Assembly (NCBI RefSeq): GCF_040253615.1
Contig: NZ_JBEJGY010000003.1
Location: forward strand, 1 to 64,000
From: Streptomyces sp. Edi4
GTDB lineage: Bacteria; Actinomycetota; Actinomycetes; Streptomycetales; Streptomycetaceae
Direction of reading: 5' to 3'
DNA length: 64,000 nt
The notes beneath the pieces are model-generated. The model saw nothing but the letters and a program-made list of their open reading frames with translations. It was not told the origin of the DNA and searched no databases. This document shows, in pieces, positions 59,731 through 64,000 of this stretch. Numbering within the stretch: position 1 is the stretch's first letter; every line of letters starts with the position of its first letter. The position numbers and the translations under genes were made by a program.

Positions 59731-60775
59731 CCCCGATACACCTCTCGGGGCCATCGAGCACCTGATGGGCCTGCAGGCTCAGGAGTCGAACTCGCCCTAC
59801 GTGAGCCTGTGGACCCGGCTGCGGGACTTTTGCCACGGCGACCTCACGGCGCTGCTCCACGACCGCCGCGTCGTACGCGCCAAGCTGCACCGCAATACCC
59901 AGCACCTGGTCAGCGCCGAGGACTTCCGCCAGCTGCGCCCCCTGCTCGAACCGGTGCTCAGACGGGCCCGCCAGGGCGCCTTCGGTCGCGCCATCAGCGG
60001 TCTGGACACGGCCGAACTGGCGGACGTGGGGCGGGCGTTGATGTCGGGGCACGGACTCACCCGCCCCCAGTTGGGCCGCCGGCTCACCGAGCGCTTCCCC
60101 GGACGGGACCGGCAGGCCCTGGCTTACGCCGTGCAGTCGCTGGTGGCCCATGTGCACCCGCCGCCCAGCGGTACGTGGGGTGATCGCGGTGCCACGCCGC
60201 TGGTCCTCGCCGAGGAGTGGATCGGCCGGCCGGTGGAGGAGCGGCCCCGCCTCGAAGCGGCGATCCTGCGCTATCTGGCGGCGTACGGCCCGGCGGGCGT
60301 GATGGACGTCCAGGCGTGGTCGGGTCTGACACGGCTGCGCTCGGTGCTGGACGGTATGCGGCCCCGCCTTCGTACCTACGAGGACCCCGCCGGGCGGGAG
60401 CTGTTCGATGTGCCCGACGCCTCCCCGGCCGACCCGGACGAGCCCGCGCCCGTGCGGTTCCTGGCGGCCTTCGACAATCTCGTGCTCAGTCACGCCGACC
60501 GTACCCGGGTCATCGGCGACGAGGACCGGCAGCGGGTGATCACCGGTAGCGAGGTGCGCCCCACCTTCCTGGTCGACGGCTTCGTCCGCGGAATCTGGTC
60601 ACTGAGCGCCGGTGACACCCTGCGGGTCCTGCCCTACCGACCGCTGACGCCGCCTGAGGAGGACGAGACGCGGCAGGAAGCCGAGCGGCTGCTCGGCTTC
60701 CTGCTGGGCCCTGCGTCGGACGGCGCAGCGATCGGGAACGGCACGGTGTCGAAGGGGAAGGTCGTCATCGGCTGA
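59660..60775 (+). CDS. AlkZ-like (HTH_42) DNA glycosylase with QxQ motif
   Basis: The 371-residue protein starts at ATG 59660 (or 59651) with LSLRTLNRTYLDRQLLLRRS and carries HLMGLQAQESNSPYVSLWTRL, i.e. a Gln39-Ala-Gln41 motif. Further segments are VVRAKLHRNTQHLVSAEDF, FGRAISGLDTAELADVGRAL and RFLAAFDNLVLSHADRTRVI. This is the winged-helix HTH_42 family. The QxQ form is that of AlkZ, which unhooks bulky adducts and crosslinks made by azinomycin, and relatives protect producers of trioxacarcin and hedamycin-type compounds. It is therefore a likely self-resistance gene. It is embedded between deoxysugar genes. HTH_42 proteins outside such clusters also exist, so resistance is inferred. Confidence 0.8.
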   Translation: MPHQLSLRTLNRTYLDRQLLLRRSPDTPLGAIEHLMGLQAQESNSPYVSLWTRLRDFCHGDLTALLHDRRVVRAKLHRNTQHLVSAEDFRQLRPLLEPVLRRARQGAFGRAISGLDTAELADVGRALMSGHGLTRPQLGRRLTERFPGRDRQALAYAVQSLVAHVHPPPSGTWGDRGATPLVLAEEWIGRPVEERPRLEAAILRYLAAYGPAGVMDVQAWSGLTRLRSVLDGMRPRLRTYEDPAGRELFDVPDASPADPDEPAPVRFLAAFDNLVLSHADRTRVIGDEDRQRVITGSEVRPTFLVDGFVRGIWSLSAGDTLRVLPYRPLTPPEEDETRQEAERLLGFLLGPASDGAAIGNGTVSKGKVVIG

Positions 60776-60796
60776 CCGGCGCCGGTGGCGCGGCGC

Positions 60797-61753
60797 TCAC
60801 GCCGGTTGAACGACCTCGGGATCCCCCACGGTCTCCCACATGCCCCGCAGGGACTCGGACAGGTCGTAGCCGGGCCGCCAGTCCAGCTGCCGCCGGGCGA
60901 GGGAGGCGTCCACCTGCACCCAGTCCGCGCCCGGACTCTGGCCGCGGACCTCGGCCTCCCGCACCCGGACCGCCTCCGGCGGCAGACCGCTGATGGTGAC
61001 CAGGGTGTCGACCAGGGTGCGCAGGTCCACCGCCTCCCCCCGGCCGATGTTGAACAGCGGTGCCGTGTCCGGGCGCGCCGCCGCGGCGCACACCGCGGCG
61101 GCCGCGTCCCGGACGTCGACGTAGTCCCGGCGGGCCGCGGCCACCGTGACGTCGAGCCCGTCGGCCGGGTCGGCGCGGCGCAGCCGGACGGCCAGCGTCC
61201 CGAGGAAGGTCTCCATGGAGGGATACGGGCCGAGGGTGTTGGTCAGCCGCAGAACCGCTCCGTGGCACTCACCGCGCCGGACCGCGTCGAGGACGAGTCG
61301 CGAGGCGGCGAGCTTGGACCGCCCGTAGAGCGAGGCAGGCCGCGGATCCACCGCCTCGTCGGTCGGGGTGCCGGCCGCCACCGGACCGTACTCGTGGATG
61401 CTGCCGAGCTGGAGGAGCCGGACGGACTCGGGGAGCAGACGCAGCGCACCGAGCACGTTTTCCACCGGTCCTACGTTCGCCTCGGTCATCTCCTGCTCCG
61501 TGGCGGCCCAGCCGAGGGTGGCGTTCACGACCGTGTCCACCCGCTCGTCCGCCAGGACCGCGGCCAGTTCGGCTCCGGTGCACCGGGCGACGTCCAGGGG
61601 GAGGAACCGGTAGGGACGTACGTGCGGTGCCTCCCGTCGGGCGATCGCGACGACCTCCGTACCCCGTTCGGCGAACGCGGCGCAGATGTGCCGGCCCACG
61701 CATCCGGTCGCTCCCAGGACCGCGACCCGTCGGGTCCCGTCTGCCATGGTCAT
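60797..61753 (-). CDS. NDP-hexose 4-ketoreductase / epimerase-type SDR
   Basis: The 318-residue extended SDR begins MTMADGTRRVAVLGATGCVG, with the GxxGxxG loop (GATGCVG), and has the catalytic YxxxK in SLYGRSKLAASRLVLDA, together with LQLGSIHEYGP (Ser). The C-terminal part (LFNIGRGEAVDLRTLVDTL) is typical of NAD-dependent epimerase/dehydratase-type 4-ketoreductases of deoxysugar pathways. It would reduce the 4-keto group late in sugar biosynthesis. It ends 22 bp from the glycosylase gene in a convergent arrangement and follows the 3,5-epimerase gene after 11 bp. Confidence 0.8.
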   Translation of the reverse strand: MTMADGTRRVAVLGATGCVGRHICAAFAERGTEVVAIARREAPHVRPYRFLPLDVARCTGAELAAVLADERVDTVVNATLGWAATEQEMTEANVGPVENVLGALRLLPESVRLLQLGSIHEYGPVAAGTPTDEAVDPRPASLYGRSKLAASRLVLDAVRRGECHGAVLRLTNTLGPYPSMETFLGTLAVRLRRADPADGLDVTVAAARRDYVDVRDAAAAVCAAAARPDTAPLFNIGRGEAVDLRTLVDTLVTISGLPPEAVRVREAEVRGQSPGADWVQVDASLARRQLDWRPGYDLSESLRGMWETVGDPEVVQPA

Positions 61754-61764
61754 CGTGTTCTCCC

Positions 61765-62346
61765 TCAGTTCCGGACGCAGTCGGCGTAACGGGGCAGCAG
61801 CCCCTGGGCCGTCGCCTCCGCGAGGCCGGGTGCCGCCCGGTCCCGCTCGGACAGGACGAGGTCGATGTCGTTCGGCCAGGGCAGGGACAGCTCGGCGTCA
61901 AGGGGCGTGATCGCCTGCTCCAGCTCCGGCCGGTAGCCGGTGGTCACCAGATAGGACATGACCGTGTCGTCCTCCAGGGCGAGGAAGGCGTGCCCCACAC
62001 CCTCCGGGTAGTAACCCGCCCTGCAGGTCTCCTCGTCCATGTCGACGGTGTCCCACAGGCCGAATGTCGGGGAGCCCAGACGCAGGTCCACTACGACGTC
62101 GAGGGCCCGGCCCCGGGCGCAGTGCACGTACTTGGCCTGGCCGGGCGGGGCGGTGGTGAAGTGGAGGCCGCGGAGCACGCCCCGGGCGGAACGGCTGTGG
62201 TTCGTCTGAGCCACCGGGAACGGACGGCCGACCGCGGCGAGGAAGGGCGCCTCCTGCAAGGGCGAGACGAACAGACCCCGTGGGTCGGCGTGGACCTCGG
62301 GGGCGAACTCGAAGGCGCCGCTCACGGCGAGTTCACGCGTGCGCAT
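61765..62346 (-). CDS. dTDP-4-keto-6-deoxyhexose 3,5-epimerase (RmlC-like)
   Basis: The 193-residue cupin-type enzyme has FAPEVHADPRGLFVSPLQEAPF, QTNHSRSARGVLRGLHFTTAP (catalytic His in RGLHF) and KYVHCARGRALDVVVDLRLGSPTFG. It continues with YYPEGVGHAFLALEDDTVMSYLVTTGYRPELEQAI. This is the RmlC family that epimerises carbons 3 and/or 5 of NDP-4-keto hexoses. With the 2,3-dehydratase and 4-ketoreductase it indicates an L-configured 2,6-dideoxysugar or a branched relative. The start ATG 62346 lies in a divergent region with the acyltransferase gene. Confidence 0.9.
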   Translation of the reverse strand: MRTRELAVSGAFEFAPEVHADPRGLFVSPLQEAPFLAAVGRPFPVAQTNHSRSARGVLRGLHFTTAPPGQAKYVHCARGRALDVVVDLRLGSPTFGLWDTVDMDEETCRAGYYPEGVGHAFLALEDDTVMSYLVTTGYRPELEQAITPLDAELSLPWPNDIDLVLSERDRAAPGLAEATAQGLLPRYADCVRN

Positions 62347-62591
62347 GGCTGACCACCATCCTCGGGACGGGTTCGGGGCGTTCGGGGCGTCGGGTCAACG
62401 CACGAGCGGCTCCGCTGCTCGCCGTGGCCCGGGGGGACGAGGTCCAGCGTCGCCGGACGGACTAGAACTGCCATGGAGCGTCGATGCAGTTCCCGCGGCC
62501 GGCCCTGGCGGACTCCACGTGCGCGCGAGCGGTCCTCGACGGGGAGCCAGCACGTTGCGGGTCCATACCAACCATGGCTGAGGGAGACCCC
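62347..62591. other. divergent intergenic region
   Basis: A gap of 245 bp separates the 3,5-epimerase and the membrane acyltransferase. It must contain promoters for both. I see no paired SARP heptads and no other gene. Confidence 0.35.
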
Positions 62592-63791
62592 ATGCGAACG
62601 GCTCAATTCACCCCCCTGCGGACGAACCAACAATCAAGGCTGCCTTCCCTCACCGGGATGCGGTTCGTCGCGGCTGTCATGGTGCTGCTCTGCCATGTGG
62701 GCACGAGCGTCCTCCCCCGGCTCAAGAACCATCAACTGGCCGAATATCAACGGTTTTTCAGCGCGGCCGGCCCCACGGGTGTCTCCTTCTTCTTCATCCT
62801 CAGCGGCTTCGTCCTGGCCTGGGTGGCACGTTCGCAGGACACCCGGCGGCTCTTCTGGCGCCGCCGCCTGGTGAAGATCTACCCGAGCCACCTGGTCACG
62901 CTGACCGCCGCCGTCCTGCTGATGCTCGGCGCCGGTGTCGCGGTGACCTCCGCCAACACCGTCCCCACCCTCTTCCTCGTACAGGGCTGGATACCGCGGC
63001 AGGACGTCATCTTGAACTTCGGTTCCAACACGCCGAGTTGGTCGCTCGCCTGCGAGGTGCTGTTCTATCTGGCGTTCCCCTGGATCCTGGTGGCGGCCCG
63101 GCGCATCCGTGCGGAGCGCCTCTGGGGCTGGGTGGCCGTGACGACCGCCGGGATTATCGCGGTTCCCCTGCTCGCTCAGCTGCTGCCCGCGAAGCCGTAC
63201 ATGCCGCTGACGACCACGTCCTGGTGGGCCACGTGGTTCACGTACTACTTCCCCGGCACCCGGCTTCTGGAGTTCGTCCTTGGGATCCTGATGGCGCTGG
63301 TCGTCCTCAACAAGCGCTGGATGGGCCTCAAGCCCGCCGCCGCCCTACTTCTCGCGGCCGCCGCCTTCGTGGGCGGCGCCTATCTGCCCGGTGTGTTCAG
63401 CTCGGTGGCGCCGACCGCGCTCCCCCTCGCCCTGGCGATCGCCGCCTTCGCCACCGCCGATGTGCGCGGCCGGCGGACCCTGTTCAACCACCGGGTCTTC
63501 ATCTGGCTGGGCGAGATCTCGTACGCCTTCTACATGGTGCACTTCCTCGCGGTCTCCTACGGTCCCATCGGCGCCGTCCACCCCGAGAACTGGCTGAAGC
63601 CGCTGAGCGTGCCGACCGCGCTGACCGACGCCGGACTGACCCTGGCGATCAGCCTCGTCCTCGCCTGGCTGCTGCACGTCCTGGTCGAGAACCCCGCGAT
63701 GCGACGCTGGAGCCGGCCGGCCGTGCCGGCGGCCTCGGACGCGGCGAAGAGCGCCCCTGGTGCGGAGCGAGCGGCGGCTCCCACCCGCTAG
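62592..63791 (+). CDS. membrane acyltransferase-3 family O-acyltransferase
   Basis: ATG 62592 follows AGGGAG. The 399-residue protein has the AT3 start SLTGMRFVAAVMVLLCHVGT and GVSFFFILSGFVLAWVARSQ, a lysine/arginine-rich loop (FWRRRLVKIYPSH), and about ten hydrophobic segments including LVTLTAAVLLMLGAGVAV and LLLAAAAFVGGAYLPGVF. This family (OafA-like) transfers acetyl or other short acyl groups to sugars. It probably decorates the deoxysugar, which is often acetylated in this class of product. A short positively charged C-terminal tail follows the last helix. Confidence 0.82.
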   Translation: MRTAQFTPLRTNQQSRLPSLTGMRFVAAVMVLLCHVGTSVLPRLKNHQLAEYQRFFSAAGPTGVSFFFILSGFVLAWVARSQDTRRLFWRRRLVKIYPSHLVTLTAAVLLMLGAGVAVTSANTVPTLFLVQGWIPRQDVILNFGSNTPSWSLACEVLFYLAFPWILVAARRIRAERLWGWVAVTTAGIIAVPLLAQLLPAKPYMPLTTTSWWATWFTYYFPGTRLLEFVLGILMALVVLNKRWMGLKPAAALLLAAAAFVGGAYLPGVFSSVAPTALPLALAIAAFATADVRGRRTLFNHRVFIWLGEISYAFYMVHFLAVSYGPIGAVHPENWLKPLSVPTALTDAGLTLAISLVLAWLLHVLVENPAMRRWSRPAVPAASDAAKSAPGAERAAAPTR

Positions 63792-63919
63792 ACCGGTCCG
63801 GCGGATGAGGCTGCCCGGGCCTTGGCGCGTTCGCGCCGACGCTCCAGCGGCGCTCGAGGGCCGCTGGGTACCAATGAACTATGACCCGGCGCAGCGCCGG
63901 CGAAGCACAGAGGAGTGTC

Positions 63920-64000
63920 ATGGATCGCGCCGTCCCAGTTCTGTCGTGGCCCGAGGTGTCTGCCCGGCGGCTGGAGAGGAGTGCCCTGTCGGCTCCGTCG
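63920..64000 (+). CDS. N-terminus of a possible second HTH_42 / AlkZ-like protein, cut by window edge
   Basis: ATG 63920 is preceded by AGAGGAG. The 27 visible residues begin MDRAVPVLSWPEVSARRLER and continue SALSAPS. The LSWPxVxARRLxxxxLxAP pattern is the usual N-terminus of a subgroup of HTH_42 winged-helix proteins. If so, the cluster has two DNA glycosylase homologues, as in the trioxacarcin and LL-D49194 clusters. The call rests on very little sequence. Confidence 0.45.
   Translation, partial: MDRAVPVLSWPEVSARRLERSALSAPS

Noticed and set aside
1..64000. CRISPR array
   Set aside because: No regularly spaced repeat series was seen anywhere in the window on reading through it.

Overview
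The window is high-GC actinomycete DNA, almost certainly Streptomyces. The grounds are frequent GTG and TTG starts, purine-rich ribosome binding sites, ATGA-coupled genes, a SARP regulator, a Tap-like telomere-associated protein and a type II polyketide synthase (PKS). All functional calls come from motifs and remembered family features; no search was run.

Region 1 (1-11,960) is a decayed catabolic region. It holds the 3' end of an SMP-30/gluconolactonase gene and remnants of acetoacetyl-CoA synthetase, an amidohydrolase, two TetR regulators, an NmrA-like protein, two opposed integrase-type transposase fragments, a LysR regulator, a PrpF-type isomerase, a dicarboxylate symporter, a TcuA-like flavoprotein and a clipped SDR. 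Nearly every gene has several frameshifts, so this is either real decay or poor base calling. At 11,960-12,090 an AT-rich junction cuts off both the SDR gene and the helicase gene beyond it.

Region 2 (11,970-31,400) is accessory DNA related to plasmid or chromosome-arm DNA. It carries an SF2 helicase, SbcC and SbcD, an OLD-family ATPase/nuclease, an XRE-ImmA protein coupled to a protein with a TGT-like zinc motif, an initiator tRNA-Met, an xre-tap-tpg-like operon, a UvrD remnant, a RacO/RacP-like pair and a frameshifted IS5-family transposase.

Region 3 (31,500-64,000, running off the right edge) is a biosynthetic cluster. A minus-strand block holds KS-alpha, chain length factor, ACP, a KS-remnant/AT protein, acyl-CoA carboxylase beta and a SARP. 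A second minus-strand block holds a phosphopantetheinyl transferase, an ACP-AT protein without its catalytic serine, an acyl-CoA dehydrogenase, an acyl-AMP ligase, a carboxylase epsilon subunit, a monooxygenase, a didomain aromatase/cyclase, a serine-type KSIII, citramalate synthase and an alpha-methylacyl-CoA racemase. Between them, on the plus strand, lie a RiPP precursor-like peptide, an RRE/E1-like/YcaO cyclodehydratase and a two-component system. To the right are a P450, a SnoaL-like protein, deoxysugar genes, an AlkZ-like DNA glycosylase with a QxQ motif, a membrane O-acyltransferase and the start of what may be a second glycosylase.

My reading is a glycosylated aromatic polyketide with an unusual, probably alpha-methyl-branched starter, likely DNA-reactive because AlkZ-type glycosylases protect producers of DNA-alkylating polyketides. 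The embedded azoline-type RiPP cassette is unexpected in such a cluster. Two upstream regions carry paired TCGAG-type heptads 11 nt apart followed by TACGTT six bases before an ATG, which suggests a SARP regulon with leaderless transcripts.
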